NCBI GenBank assembly: GCA_002840505.1
Contig: PHBC01000007.1
Coordinates: forward strand, 62,001-126,000
Direction of reading: 5' to 3'
Length of the DNA stretch: 64,000 bases
DNA from: Deltaproteobacteria bacterium HGW-Deltaproteobacteria-2
Lineage (GTDB): Bacteria > Desulfobacterota > Syntrophia > Syntrophales > Smithellaceae
Shown: positions 44,895 through 53,864 of the stretch, in pieces
How the letters are laid out: each line of letters starts with the position of its first letter
How positions within the stretch are numbered: the stretch's first letter is position 1
Made by a program: the position numbers and the translations under genes
The notes under the pieces: generated by a model
The model's input: the letters and a program-made list of their open reading frames with translations, nothing else
Databases searched by the model: none
What the model was told of the DNA's origin: nothing

Positions 44895-46106
44895 TTAATA
44901 AGCGGCTTTCAAAACACCGAATGCCTCCTCAAAGCTTACTTCCACCGGACTAAACGATAAGGCACCATCATTTAGTGCTGTTTTGGCAATGCTCTCCAAT
45001 TTATCCTCAGTTACACCGGCCTCAGACAGACGCACAGGTAATCCGCATAATTTATTCAGTTCACCGGTAATATTTCTAATTGCCATAACTGCTTTAGCAG
45101 CCCTTTCTGCAGAAGGAGTCTGCACATACACCTCCGGACCTGCCACATGCAGTAATAAACTTTCAATATATTCTTTAGTTTTTGGTGATTTACCGATGTA
45201 AAATTCCAAACCATAGGGTAGTAATATTGAATTAGCTATGCCATGCGGTACATGGCAAATACCTCCTGTTGCATGGGCCGTAGCATGCACAATACCGACC
45301 ATCGAATTGGAAAACGCCAATCCGGCCATCATCGAAGCATTGGCCATGGCCAAACGAACATCCTTGTTGCTCCCATCCTTTACTGCCTCTACAATATTAT
45401 TACGGATTAATTCCATTGCCGCGGCAGCAAACGCATCGCTTACCGGATTTTTTTGCGTACCGATAAAAGCTTCAACCGCATGAGTAAGGGCATCCATTCC
45501 TGTGGCAGCCGTAATTTTCGGCGGCATGCTCGCAGTCATGCGGGGATCGAGAACAGTAAATTTCGGCAGAAGCAAATCCGATGTAAATGCCATTTTAACA
45601 TTCTTTTCCGGATTGGCGATGACAGCCACCATGGTAACCTCGGAACCGGTCCCTGCTGTCGTTGGAATAACTACAAAAGGTTTCATTGGTTTGTTCAGGC
45701 GGTAATTGCCCATAAATTTAAGCAGGTCATCCGAGTTTTCGGTGATGACTATATTAACACCCTTGGCTGTATCAATTGCAGAACCGCCACCTACGGCAAT
45801 TATGGAATCACAATTATTAGCTCTGTATATAGAGGCAATCTGATTGACGACGACATTGGATGAATCCTGAGGAGTCTCATCGAAGACAGCGCCAATCACT
45901 GTATCCGTACCACTGAAACTATCAACCACATGTTTTATAAGACCGGCCTGCGCTACACCTTTATCTGTAATAATAATGGGTCTTTTAGCGCCAAGACGGC
46001 TAAGTTCAAAAGGTATGGTTTCCAGTGCCTTATATCCTGAAATAATTTTTACAGAATTAAAAAATTCATAATATTCAGGTATTACAACATTTTTTTTGAA
46101 TAGCAT
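44895..46106 (-). CDS. Iron-containing alcohol dehydrogenase
   Basis: 403 residues of the Fe-ADH (group III) family. NAD(P)-binding is marked by AVGGGSAIDTAKG; TTAGTGSEVT and the metal-ligand block HATAHATGGICHVPHG are present. It interconverts an alcohol and an aldehyde with NAD(P)H. Together with the aldehyde oxidoreductase it would connect alcohol and acid through ferredoxin, as known for anaerobic fermenters and syntrophs. ATG with AAGGAGA. Confidence 0.94.
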   Translation of the reverse strand: MLFKKNVVIPEYYEFFNSVKIISGYKALETIPFELSRLGAKRPIIITDKGVAQAGLIKHVVDSFSGTDTVIGAVFDETPQDSSNVVVNQIASIYRANNCDSIIAVGGGSAIDTAKGVNIVITENSDDLLKFMGNYRLNKPMKPFVVIPTTAGTGSEVTMVAVIANPEKNVKMAFTSDLLLPKFTVLDPRMTASMPPKITAATGMDALTHAVEAFIGTQKNPVSDAFAAAAMELIRNNIVEAVKDGSNKDVRLAMANASMMAGLAFSNSMVGIVHATAHATGGICHVPHGIANSILLPYGLEFYIGKSPKTKEYIESLLLHVAGPEVYVQTPSAERAAKAVMAIRNITGELNKLCGLPVRLSEAGVTEDKLESIAKTALNDGALSFSPVEVSFEEAFGVLKAAY

Positions 46107-46135
46107 ATCTGTCTCCTTCCTGGTTTATTACGATC

Positions 46136-46669
46136 TTATTTGATTGCGCCATAGCTTATATTAAAATAGGTAATGGCACGATTGACTACTTTCTTGAAAG
46201 TAAGTTTCGGCACTTCTTTTATATAAAAGCGAGCCAAGAAATTCGGCAGTAAAAGAGTCTGCACAATATTCAATATCCTTATTATCGACATCCCGTAACT
46301 AAGATTGCCTTTAACAAACTGACGATTATGATAAACAGCATTGGGAACGCTGATACGACCGGTCATAATAAGATAGGCGAAGGTGATATTTTTGAAACAC
46401 ATCTCGACATCGCTATAAAAGACTTCCTTCTCACCCAGATATTGAAATGAACCGGCTTTTTTAAGCATGAGCATGCTTGGACCACCAACTACCGTCATAC
46501 AGAATGAAAACGTCTCCGGCCAGCTATCCACTTCTTTTTTCACGTCGGGATCTATGCGATAGGCAGTCTGCATACCCATCCCGATGAAGAAGAAAAAAAT
46601 ACGTGTAACAAGCGTTGCAAACCATTTCTTCTTGGGAACAATCTCTTTGTAGCCTGAAACTTCTTTCAT
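46136..46669 (-). CDS. SCP2-like lipid-binding protein (provisional)
   Basis: 177 residues, basic. The middle part, with DVEMCFKNITFAYLIMTGRISVPNAVYHNRQFVKGNLSYGMSIIRIL, resembles SCP2 sterol-transfer domains, which bind acyl chains or sterols. An N-terminal hydrophobic stretch (about 18-35) may be a membrane anchor or part of the fold. It heads the operon with the alcohol dehydrogenase and AOR, so it could present a hydrophobic substrate to them. The family call is by pattern and is not firm. Confidence 0.5.
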   Translation of the reverse strand: MKEVSGYKEIVPKKKWFATLVTRIFFFFIGMGMQTAYRIDPDVKKEVDSWPETFSFCMTVVGGPSMLMLKKAGSFQYLGEKEVFYSDVEMCFKNITFAYLIMTGRISVPNAVYHNRQFVKGNLSYGMSIIRILNIVQTLLLPNFLARFYIKEVPKLTFKKVVNRAITYFNISYGAIK

Positions 46670-47068
46670 AAACGATCTCCTTTAAGATTATGAATTATAT
46701 TTCACAAAAGCATCTATCATAGTTAAAATCTTTGCACAAGGAAGCTTTTTTAAATCAAATCTGTTGACTGTTTCTTTCGCTTCTGCAAATTAAATAACTT
46801 TGCTTGCTAATTGAATTCTCCGGACACTAATTCTTCATCCATTGTTTAATATGATAAACTCAGATTACGCACTTGAATTTTTCTTATTCTAATGGACAAT
46901 TTGTTAAACTGCAAGTTCAATTTGCTCCATTTTGTTTTATGTTATTTGTTCATGGTGGAAATTAATACCTGTATGCTGATAACTGTTTAATATACAAAAA
47001 CTTCGATTCTTTTAGTAATAATCTTCTTGATATCATTTTTTTCTTTGCTTTTTTGTAACAGCTTTTCG

Positions 47069-47093
47069 ACTTACCCATAGCATATGGGTAAGT
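47069..47093. promoter_or_regulatory. Operator-like perfect dyad before the TPR gene
   Basis: ACTTACCCATA-GCA-TATGGGTAAGT is an 11-bp perfect inverted repeat with a three-base centre, 126 bases ahead of the TPR start and about 45 bases upstream of a TTGACA box. Its size and placement fit a dimeric regulator site. A stable RNA structure is also possible. Confidence 0.5.
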
Positions 47094-47137
47094 TCTCTTA
47101 CTTTCAACATAAAAAACAGCCTATCAGAATAATTAAC

Positions 47138-47143
47138 TTGACA
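47138..47143 (+). promoter_or_regulatory. Consensus -35 box before the TPR gene
   Basis: TTGACA, a perfect sigma-70 -35 hexamer. The -10 region about 17 bases on is weak, which would fit activator dependence. Confidence 0.35.
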
Positions 47144-47218
47144 ATATTAATAATTTTTGTTTTGTGTTTACCACAGCTTGGAAAAAAACAACATAAATAA
47201 ACTTGAGAGGATTAATGT

Positions 47219-48637
47219 ATGAATAAAAAATTATTATTTATAAGCTTATCTCTAATATTTTTGTTGTCTGCACCATCAATTTTTGCTGAAACCAGTGATA
47301 CTTCCGCTCAAACTATCGCCGATATTCCTGCTGGTACGGCAGAAGAATATTTCAACCGTGGTAATTTTTTTAGAAAACAAGGTAATTTCACGCAAGCTAT
47401 CTCCGACTACACAAATGCCATCAGAGTTAATCCCAAACATGCGAAAGCCTACTATAACCGCGGAAACGCTTATGTAAAACAAGGTGATCTTGCCCAAGCT
47501 ATCGCTGATTATACCAAAGCTGTTGAAATAAACCCTAACTATTCAGAATCTTATTATAATCGAGGAAATACTTACGAAAAGCAAGGTAATCTTGCTCAAG
47601 CTATTTCTGACTATACCAAAGCTATTAAAATCAATCCTAAATATGCGGCAGCGTACTGTAACCGCGGGAATGCCTATCAAACCCAGGGCAATCTTAATGA
47701 AGCTCTTTCAGATTACAATAAGGCGATAGAAATTAATCCTAACTTTGCCGGTGTTTATGCCAATCGCGGGAATATTTATCAATCTCAAAACAATCTTCCA
47801 AAAGCTATCGCAGATTACAATAAAGCTATAGGAATTAATCCTAACTTTGCCGGTTTCTATTCCAATCGTGGAAATGTCTATCAGTCTCAAGGGAACCTGC
47901 AACAAGCTGTTAATGATTACAACAAAGCTATAGAAATAAACCCTAACGATAACGCATCTCTTTATAACAGGGGCCTCGCTTTTTACGGCATAGAACAATA
48001 CGAAAAATCTTTAGCAGATTATACAACAGCTATTAGCCAGAATCCAAGTAAAGAAGCTTTTGAAAACTTTATTAAAAATGTTCCTGAAAAGAAAACCTCT
48101 GATATAAAGAATGTCAGAAATGAAATAATACTGGCTTTTGAAGAAAAAATAAATCCGGAAAAGAAAATGGCAATGGCTGCTGCTGTTGCAGCACCTGCTG
48201 CCGTTTCAGCGCCAGAAGCTGCTGCCGCTGCAGTGCCTGTTGCTAACGCATCCGTTGCTGCCGAGAATTTAACTCAAGTCAGCAAACAAAATGAGACAAA
48301 ATCCTCTGCCGAAGAAGACGTTCGAAATGTGGTAATTAAATGGGTAGCAAGTTGGGAATCAGGTGATGTAAAAACTTACCGCAATTGCTATGCATCAGAT
48401 TTCCAGTCAAGAGGAATGAACTTAAACGGTTGGATAACATATAAAACAAATGTACGCCAGAAAAGTAAAAATATAAGTATTCGAATTGATGATTTACAAA
48501 TATCAGTGGATGAAAACAATGCCATGGCAAAATTTACCCAATCATACAGTTCTTCGATATTAAAAGATAAAGGCACGAAAACATTGGAGCTAAGAAAGAT
48601 AAACAACGAATGGAAAATATACAGAGAAATTATGTAA
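47219..48637 (+). CDS. Secreted TPR protein with C-terminal NTF2-like domain
   Basis: 472 residues: a signal peptide (cleavage near IFAE, about 24), seven 34-residue TPRs with consensus YYNRGNAYxKQGNLxQAIxDYTKAIEINP (about residues 40-280), an Ala-rich linker (about 320-350) and the NTF2-like module (about 365-472) ending WKIYREIM. TPRs imply a protein-binding scaffold in the periplasm. The last module is nearly the same as that in the transpeptidase at 41317 and the protein at 63422; the linker LTQVSKQNETKS is also shared with the first. It has a strong terminator downstream. Confidence 0.88.
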   Translation: MNKKLLFISLSLIFLLSAPSIFAETSDTSAQTIADIPAGTAEEYFNRGNFFRKQGNFTQAISDYTNAIRVNPKHAKAYYNRGNAYVKQGDLAQAIADYTKAVEINPNYSESYYNRGNTYEKQGNLAQAISDYTKAIKINPKYAAAYCNRGNAYQTQGNLNEALSDYNKAIEINPNFAGVYANRGNIYQSQNNLPKAIADYNKAIGINPNFAGFYSNRGNVYQSQGNLQQAVNDYNKAIEINPNDNASLYNRGLAFYGIEQYEKSLADYTTAISQNPSKEAFENFIKNVPEKKTSDIKNVRNEIILAFEEKINPEKKMAMAAAVAAPAAVSAPEAAAAAVPVANASVAAENLTQVSKQNETKSSAEEDVRNVVIKWVASWESGDVKTYRNCYASDFQSRGMNLNGWITYKTNVRQKSKNISIRIDDLQISVDENNAMAKFTQSYSSSILKDKGTKTLELRKINNEWKIYREIM

Positions 48638-48702
48638 CCAATAATAAGTAGTAAATTACATAAAAATTAATTTAAAATCAGTCTCCAGTAGATGCAGATG
48701 AA

Positions 48703-48747
48703 ACAGGCGGAAATTTTCTTTGAAGAAAAATTCCGCCTGTTTTTTTG
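48703..48747 (+). terminator. Strong intrinsic terminator of the TPR gene
   Basis: ACAGGCGGAA and TTCCGCCTGT flank an inner TTTCTT/AAGAAA stem, and a run of eight T follows on the plus strand. Confidence 0.93.
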
Positions 48748-48910
48748 AATTTAGCCATTGCAATTTTCTGGACAGTCTAACCATGCAAACTGGTAACGTA
48801 GAGAAAGATTTATTGTTTTTTAAAACAACAAAAGATTAGCAACAAATCAGTTTTCATTCATATTACCTTTTTTTCTTTAAGGCATTTCAGAGACAACTTT
48901 CCCGCATTTT

Positions 48911-48939
48911 TTAACAGGTCTTGATTTTTTTGTTACAAT
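48911..48939 (+). promoter_or_regulatory. Sigma-70-like promoter for the methyltransferase
   Basis: TTAACA (48911-48916) and TACAAT (48934-48939) are separated by 17 bases, 39 bases before the ATG. Confidence 0.6.
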
Positions 48940-48977
48940 GAGGTTTATGTAATGCAAATTATTTTCAGGGGTTAAAA

Positions 48978-49598
48978 ATGGTAATAAATAAAGAAAAAAT
49001 AGACAAGGTCAAAGGATTTCTGGATGAGCGCGAAGCAAGCTGTCTTTATAAACTGGCCCTGGAAGCAGGCTCAAAAGGTCCCTGTCTGGAAATCGGCAGC
49101 TACTGCGGCAAATCATCCGTTTATCTTGGTATGGCCTGTAAAGAAAATTCCACAGTACTTTTTTCGATTGATCATCACAGCGGTTCTGAAGAACAGCAAC
49201 CGGGTGAGGAATACTTTGATCCCGACCTGCTGGATAAGGAAAGAGGGAAAATAGACACGTTAAAGCATTTTCGCAAAACGATTGCTGACTTCGATTTGGA
49301 AGATATAGTAATCCCGGTTGTCGGCCGTTCGGAAACAGTAGGACACGTATGGCAAACCCCTCTGAGTTTAATTTTTATTGATGGCAGTCACGCCTATGAA
49401 TCAGTCTTGAGCGACTATAATATTTGGGCAAAAAATTTAATTTTAGGCGGGTATCTTTTATTCCACGATATATTTTCTGATCCGGCGAAGGGCGGACAGG
49501 CACCTTATCTTGTTTATCAAAAAGCGGTGGCTTCCGGACTATATGAAGTTATGCCCATGTGCGAGTCACTGGGAATATTAATACGCAATACCATTTAA
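48978..49598 (+). CDS. Class I SAM-dependent methyltransferase (Methyltransf_24 type)
   Basis: 206 residues. It shows CLEIGSYCGKSSVYLG as the SAM-binding motif, LFSIDHHSG for the second strand, LIFIDGSHAYESVLSDY and ILGGYLLFHDIF. Relatives act on sugars or small hydroxylated substrates, often beside glycosyltransferases, which fits the neighbouring cluster. Substrate unknown. The stop is inside one arm of an inverted repeat. Confidence 0.82.
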   Translation: MVINKEKIDKVKGFLDEREASCLYKLALEAGSKGPCLEIGSYCGKSSVYLGMACKENSTVLFSIDHHSGSEEQQPGEEYFDPDLLDKERGKIDTLKHFRKTIADFDLEDIVIPVVGRSETVGHVWQTPLSLIFIDGSHAYESVLSDYNIWAKNLILGGYLLFHDIFSDPAKGGQAPYLVYQKAVASGLYEVMPMCESLGILIRNTI

Positions 49599-49706
49599 AT
49601 CAAAGCGCTATCTTTGTTGGCTTCGTCGTCGGCATCCTCAACGTATGTAAAAATACGCCTCGTCGCCTCCTCCTAACCGCCTCGATATCATCTTTGATTT
49701 AAATGG
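49591..49706. repeat. Intergenic element bounded by a 15-bp inverted repeat
   Basis: CCATTTAAATCAAAG (49591-49605), containing the methyltransferase stop, is inverted at 49692-49706. Inside are a small dyad (CGTATGTAAAAATACG) and CGTCGTCGGC/GCCTCGTCGCC. It lies between two convergent genes and resembles the element after the MATE gene in plan, though not in sequence. Confidence 0.6.
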
Positions 49707-49719
49707 CATTAATGTAATA

Positions 49720-51291
49720 TTATGACCAGGACCACTGACATCCCTTATCGGAAATATCAGCTGCCAGATAACCACGCCCGGCGAAATCGCGGATAGTATC
49801 ATAAACCACCTTTTCATTGGCATTGGTATACTCTTTTACTCTCCGGCAGAGTTCCTGCAAAGCTTTGTCCTTGGATCCTTTAAATAAAGCTGGTTCGATA
49901 AAACCGCTATTTTCAATAATACCGCTTTTCAGAATTTGATAGGTTAACTTCATTCGCCAGTTACCTTCAACACGCATACTGTCTTCCAGATCAGCGGTTC
50001 CTTCATGATATTTACGCACAATTTTATTCCAGTCGGCTTCCATCTCTTCATCATAACTGGCACCAAATTCATGCATGTCTTTCGGCAGCAGGGCTGAAGT
50101 CTTCACAATAGCGTCATTGGCATCGTAACGATTCCAATCATCCGTTATGATTTCCAGATCGTAATCCTTAATTTTTTCCCGAACGGTCGTACCGGGGAAA
50201 GGCGCGAGAAAATGGTAACCGTAAATAGCTTTTATGCTCTTCGCAAAATCGTCTGATTCCCGTAAAGTGTCTTTAGTTTCTCCCGGTAAACCAATGATAA
50301 ACGAGGCGTGGGCAATCATTCCCGCCTCTTGGCACATCTTTACGGCTGAATAGACTTGTTCCAGATTTATTCCCTTTTTTATTCTTTTGAGCATTTCCGG
50401 ATTGCCCGTTTCCACCCCGAAACTGACACTATCGCAGCCGGCCTGGGCCATGAGATCGAATACTTCCGGGTTCACCGTATCCACACGCGCAAAAGCGCTC
50501 CAAACAAACTTCAAGGAACGCTCTTTAATTCCTGCACATATTTCTTTGACCCGTTCTTTATCGGAAGTAAAAAGATCATCCGCTATATTAATGCGATCAA
50601 AACCGTAACCTATTATTGTTTCTATTTCATCCAGAACAAGTTTAGGATTTCTTCTACGAACCTTGGAACCGACCATTTTACGTCCCAGACAAAATATACA
50701 GGAATAGGGACAACCCCGACCGGTTATTAGACTTACAGGAAAGCCTAAAGCGCGATAACGTGAAATTGGAAGCAAATGCCGCGATGGTAAAGGAATTCTA
50801 TCAATATCAATAATGAAATCTCTTTTACCGGTAACAACTATTTCGTCACCACTACGATAAGCGATTCCAAGAATATTTTGCCATTTGTTTCTTTGCTTCA
50901 GCACAGGAGTCAGTTCCGCAATTGTGTCCTCGCCTTCCCCCACTACAATCAAATCTATCTCCGGATACTGTTTCAAAGTATCAATAGCCGTGAAGGACAC
51001 ATGGGGTCCACCCATCATTGTAATGATTTCCGGATTATAATTTTTTACATCATGGAGTATCTGTTGCGCTTTATAGAAATTCATCGTTACACAAGTTGCA
51101 CCCACAGCGTCAGGCTGGAAAGCTTCCAGTTGTTTTTCCAGATTTTCTTTAGTGTAGGCACAAACGATATAATCAAATATCTTAACTTCTGCTCCGGCGG
51201 CCTCGAATGCCGCGGCAACATAAGTAACACCCAGCGGTGGAGAAGGCATTTCCTCCAGTGGATAAGGCGGAGCAACAATAGCGATACGCAT
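49720..51291 (-). CDS. B12-binding-type radical SAM protein
   Basis: 523 residues. The N-terminal domain (about 1-145) has the cobalamin-binding Rossmann layout (RIAIVAPPYPLEEMPSPPLGVTYVAA, MMGGPHVSF) without the DxHxxG motif. The radical-SAM core has CPYSCIFC, so cluster cysteines are Cys194, Cys198 and Cys201, and GVETGNPEMLKRIKKG as in this group. A C-terminal region of unknown role follows. Such enzymes methylate or rearrange unactivated carbons in lipids, cofactors and antibiotics. It is last of a six-gene minus-strand cluster. Confidence 0.9.
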   Translation of the reverse strand: MRIAIVAPPYPLEEMPSPPLGVTYVAAAFEAAGAEVKIFDYIVCAYTKENLEKQLEAFQPDAVGATCVTMNFYKAQQILHDVKNYNPEIITMMGGPHVSFTAIDTLKQYPEIDLIVVGEGEDTIAELTPVLKQRNKWQNILGIAYRSGDEIVVTGKRDFIIDIDRIPLPSRHLLPISRYRALGFPVSLITGRGCPYSCIFCLGRKMVGSKVRRRNPKLVLDEIETIIGYGFDRINIADDLFTSDKERVKEICAGIKERSLKFVWSAFARVDTVNPEVFDLMAQAGCDSVSFGVETGNPEMLKRIKKGINLEQVYSAVKMCQEAGMIAHASFIIGLPGETKDTLRESDDFAKSIKAIYGYHFLAPFPGTTVREKIKDYDLEIITDDWNRYDANDAIVKTSALLPKDMHEFGASYDEEMEADWNKIVRKYHEGTADLEDSMRVEGNWRMKLTYQILKSGIIENSGFIEPALFKGSKDKALQELCRRVKEYTNANEKVVYDTIRDFAGRGYLAADISDKGCQWSWS

Positions 51292-51294
51292 TTC

Positions 51295-52074
51295 TTAATC
51301 TCCTTTGCGTGGGAAAAACAATGATCTGAACCAGCCCGCCAGAGTGTTGCTTTTCATTAACGCTCGATCAATAATTTCAAAATCTGAAGCCAGTTTGGCG
51401 GGATTAGAAAGCCAATCCGTTCTGGTCTTAAGGGGCTTATCCGGATCTAGATATTTTATAACAGTTGCCGGATTGCCGACGGCAATTGCATTGGCGGGAA
51501 TATCTTTCACGACTATGGAACCGGCGCCGATAACGGCGTTATCTCCTATAGTCACTCCTTTTCCTACAATAACACTGTCTCCGAGCCAGACATTATTGCC
51601 GATTGTAATAGCCTGCGTTTTGCCTATCGGCATACTGCGATCGTATAAATCATGCCAGTCGGCATCGGAAATACTGACATTTTGAGCCGTCATACAGCCG
51701 TCACCCATAGTTATTGATGAAGCTGACATTATTCTTGTGCCCGGACAAATAAGACAACATTTGCCTATTTCAATTTTTCCCTTACCCAACCACACAGGCC
51801 ATACTGCAAATCTTACTTTCCTATCCGGTGTGGCAATAATTGTTGAATAATCTCCCAGAAAAACCGGCCCGCCGAAAACTTCCACATGCTGGGGTTTCAT
51901 AAAAACAATTCCGCGGCCGAAATACTCGAACTGCGGAGCAAGAAAATACTGCGCGTACCATTTTTGATACTTGTTATAAAACTTTTTCAAATAATAAGGA
52001 CGATGATCTTTTCTCAATGTTCTGCCTTTTTTTAGAATTGGATTTTGTAAAAGTGAATTTAATCTTAATAACAA
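51295..52074 (-). CDS. Hexapeptide-repeat (left-handed beta-helix) acyltransferase
   Basis: 259 residues. The C-terminal half has the LbH pattern AITIGNNVWLGDSVIVGKGVTIGDNAVIGAGSIVVKDIPANAIAVGNPA typical of maltose/galactoside/serine O-acetyltransferases, with ISDADWHDLYDRSMP nearby containing a candidate catalytic His. It would acetylate or acylate a glycan or lipid of the cluster. Start is uncertain: the frame opens with TTG at 52074 and shows no clear ribosome site. Confidence 0.82.
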   Translation of the reverse strand: MLLRLNSLLQNPILKKGRTLRKDHRPYYLKKFYNKYQKWYAQYFLAPQFEYFGRGIVFMKPQHVEVFGGPVFLGDYSTIIATPDRKVRFAVWPVWLGKGKIEIGKCCLICPGTRIMSASSITMGDGCMTAQNVSISDADWHDLYDRSMPIGKTQAITIGNNVWLGDSVIVGKGVTIGDNAVIGAGSIVVKDIPANAIAVGNPATVIKYLDPDKPLKTRTDWLSNPAKLASDFEIIDRALMKSNTLAGWFRSLFFPRKGD

Positions 52075-52123
52075 AGATTGATCGGAAGCGCTAATTTAAG
52101 ACACTGCTTCTCAAGATAGATCT

Positions 52124-53158
52124 TCACTTATTCCATGAAGCCCAAAATTTATGATTAAAAAGTTTTCCCGCCGGAGTTATTTCATTCAAAGCATCCCAAG
52201 CCAGCATTGCCGCCGCCGCCGTCCAACCTGTTTTTTCTTCCGGCCAAATTACTCCGTCTGGAAAGGTTACGCCCATCCAGAAAGAACCGTCGGAGAATCT
52301 TTTATCATTTAACCAACTAAATATCATTTTTGCCCGGGAATTATCTTCAATTGCATTAAGGGTTAAAATAAATTCGGCCGTTTCCGCCATGGTCACCCAA
52401 GGCCGGTCGCTGACGCAGCGCACTCCCCATTCTGGAACAACAAATTTCTCCCACAAATGGGCTATCCGCCTTTTTGCTTCTTCACCGGTTATGGCGCCGC
52501 ATAAAATCGGATAATACCAATCCATAGAATATCTTGATTTAATCATGTTAAACAGATCCGGTCTGTCTTTTATGGCCACACCCAATTCTGCCATAGCCTT
52601 CTGCCAGCGTGGACGTTTCTTGCCCAGGAGTCCAGCAATGGCCAGAGCGCATTTAATACTCATATAAATTGAGCTGGAACCTGTGAGCAGGGCCATCTTA
52701 TCAATTGCGCCGTTTTTATTTCTTGCCCAGTAAATCTCACCATCGGGAGCCTGCAAATTGATTGCATATTGGATACCCTGTGAAACGGTATGCCACATTG
52801 TTTTTAAAAATTTTATATCATGGGTAACTAGATAATAGTGGAATACGCCTACAGCGACATAAGAAGAAAAATTAGATTCTTTACTGGTATTGATAATCTT
52901 TCCATCAAGGGTTTCCGACCACCAACTACCATCGGAAAGTTGAGAGTTGGCAAGCCATTCATAAGCATGCCGTGCTTCTTCACAAAAGCCACCGACACTT
53001 AAACCCATCGCGCTTTCAACATGATCCCAGGGATCGGTCTTTCCGCCAACAGACCAGGGAATTTCACCGTTTTCTTTTTGAAGAGAAACAATAAAAGCGG
53101 CTATTTTTTCCAACGAAACCGGAGTTAAATCTTCACTTATGGAAAGTTTTAGTTCCAT
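52124..53158 (-). CDS. Alpha/alpha-toroid protein, prenyltransferase/terpene-cyclase-like
   Basis: About 344 residues rich in W, G and D repeats such as SQLSDGSWWSET, LQAPDGEIYWA and DKRFSDGSFWMG. These QW-like motifs mark alpha-toroid proteins (squalene/prenyltransferase-like or six-hairpin glycosidases). The catalytic residues of terpene cyclases (DxDD) or of prenyltransferases are not evident, so I do not assign a reaction. The nearest pattern is the uncharacterised 'prenyltransferase-like' proteins that travel with a methyltransferase and a GT4 in other genomes. ATG at 53158 with GAGGA before. Confidence 0.6.
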   Translation of the reverse strand: MELKLSISEDLTPVSLEKIAAFIVSLQKENGEIPWSVGGKTDPWDHVESAMGLSVGGFCEEARHAYEWLANSQLSDGSWWSETLDGKIINTSKESNFSSYVAVGVFHYYLVTHDIKFLKTMWHTVSQGIQYAINLQAPDGEIYWARNKNGAIDKMALLTGSSSIYMSIKCALAIAGLLGKKRPRWQKAMAELGVAIKDRPDLFNMIKSRYSMDWYYPILCGAITGEEAKRRIAHLWEKFVVPEWGVRCVSDRPWVTMAETAEFILTLNAIEDNSRAKMIFSWLNDKRFSDGSFWMGVTFPDGVIWPEEKTGWTAAAAMLAWDALNEITPAGKLFNHKFWASWNK

Positions 53159-53162
53159 CAAA

Positions 53163-53864
53163 TTATCCTCTTCTAAAATAATATACTATGCTTTTGCCTA
53201 CGATTGGATTTAATAATTCTTCCAATATCCGCGTTAACCGATGATCTCTCATCATATCCCATATCAAAAAATTCTTATAATATTTAACCAACAGGTTTTC
53301 CTCGTTTTTCAGGCCAACAAGACACTTAAGCCACCAGTAAGGCATGTGGAGGGCGTGCTTGTAATTTATTTTCAAGCATTTAAAACCATGTTTCTTCAAC
53401 ATTTCGGGAAGTTCTTTCTTCTTGTAAATTCGAATATGACCGCCTTCCGAATGATAATAGTCATATGAAATTAACCAGCAAAGTTTCTCCGAATAATAAC
53501 GCGGCACACTAACCACAAGAGTGCCATCCGGTTTCAATATCCGAATTAGTTCTTTTATGGCTGCCTCATGATCCGGAATATGTTCTAAAACTTCCGAACA
53601 AATTACACAATCAAACGAAATATCAGCAAATGGAAGCCTATTTATATCTGCTTCGGAAACCAAATAATCTTTGGACAAAGCATCTGGCATTTTTTCCAAA
53701 GATGTCAATGCTTCACGCAAGGCCCCTGTATTTTTATCTATTCCGACAATCCTCAGATTCGGTTGTTTCGCCAGAAAGCGTAAGTGTCTTCCCATTCCAC
53801 ATCCCGCATCCAAAACAACACCTTGGGATTTTAATTTTAACTTAGGAAAGTCTACTGTAACCAT
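53163..53864 (-). CDS. Class I SAM-dependent methyltransferase (Methyltransf_11 type)
   Basis: About 233 residues. Motif I GVVLDAGCGMGRHLRFL, motif post-I IVGIDKNTGALREAL, motif II FDCVICSEVLEHIPDH and the strand LKPDGTLVVSVP are clear. It would methylate a small molecule or lipid of the cluster. The gene overlaps the end of the GT4 gene by 23 bases. The frame could begin with TTG at 53867, but the ATG at 53864 has the better GGGAGA spacing. Confidence 0.87.
   Translation of the reverse strand: MVTVDFPKLKLKSQGVVLDAGCGMGRHLRFLAKQPNLRIVGIDKNTGALREALTSLEKMPDALSKDYLVSEADINRLPFADISFDCVICSEVLEHIPDHEAAIKELIRILKPDGTLVVSVPRYYSEKLCWLISYDYYHSEGGHIRIYKKKELPEMLKKHGFKCLKINYKHALHMPYWWLKCLVGLKNEENLLVKYYKNFLIWDMMRDHRLTRILEELLNPIVGKSIVYYFRRG

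Larger units (their letters stand above)
46670..47218. other. Divergent intergenic region, AT-rich, no gene seen
   Basis: Holds the start regions of the SCP2-like operon and of the TPR gene. The only strong structure is the dyad at 47069-47093 and a TTGACA box at 47138-47143. Confidence 0.6.

Noticed and set aside
47330-48060. Regular ~102-base periodicity, at first sight a repeat array or CRISPR-like
   Set aside because: It is the DNA of seven 34-residue TPRs; no short direct repeats with unique spacers.
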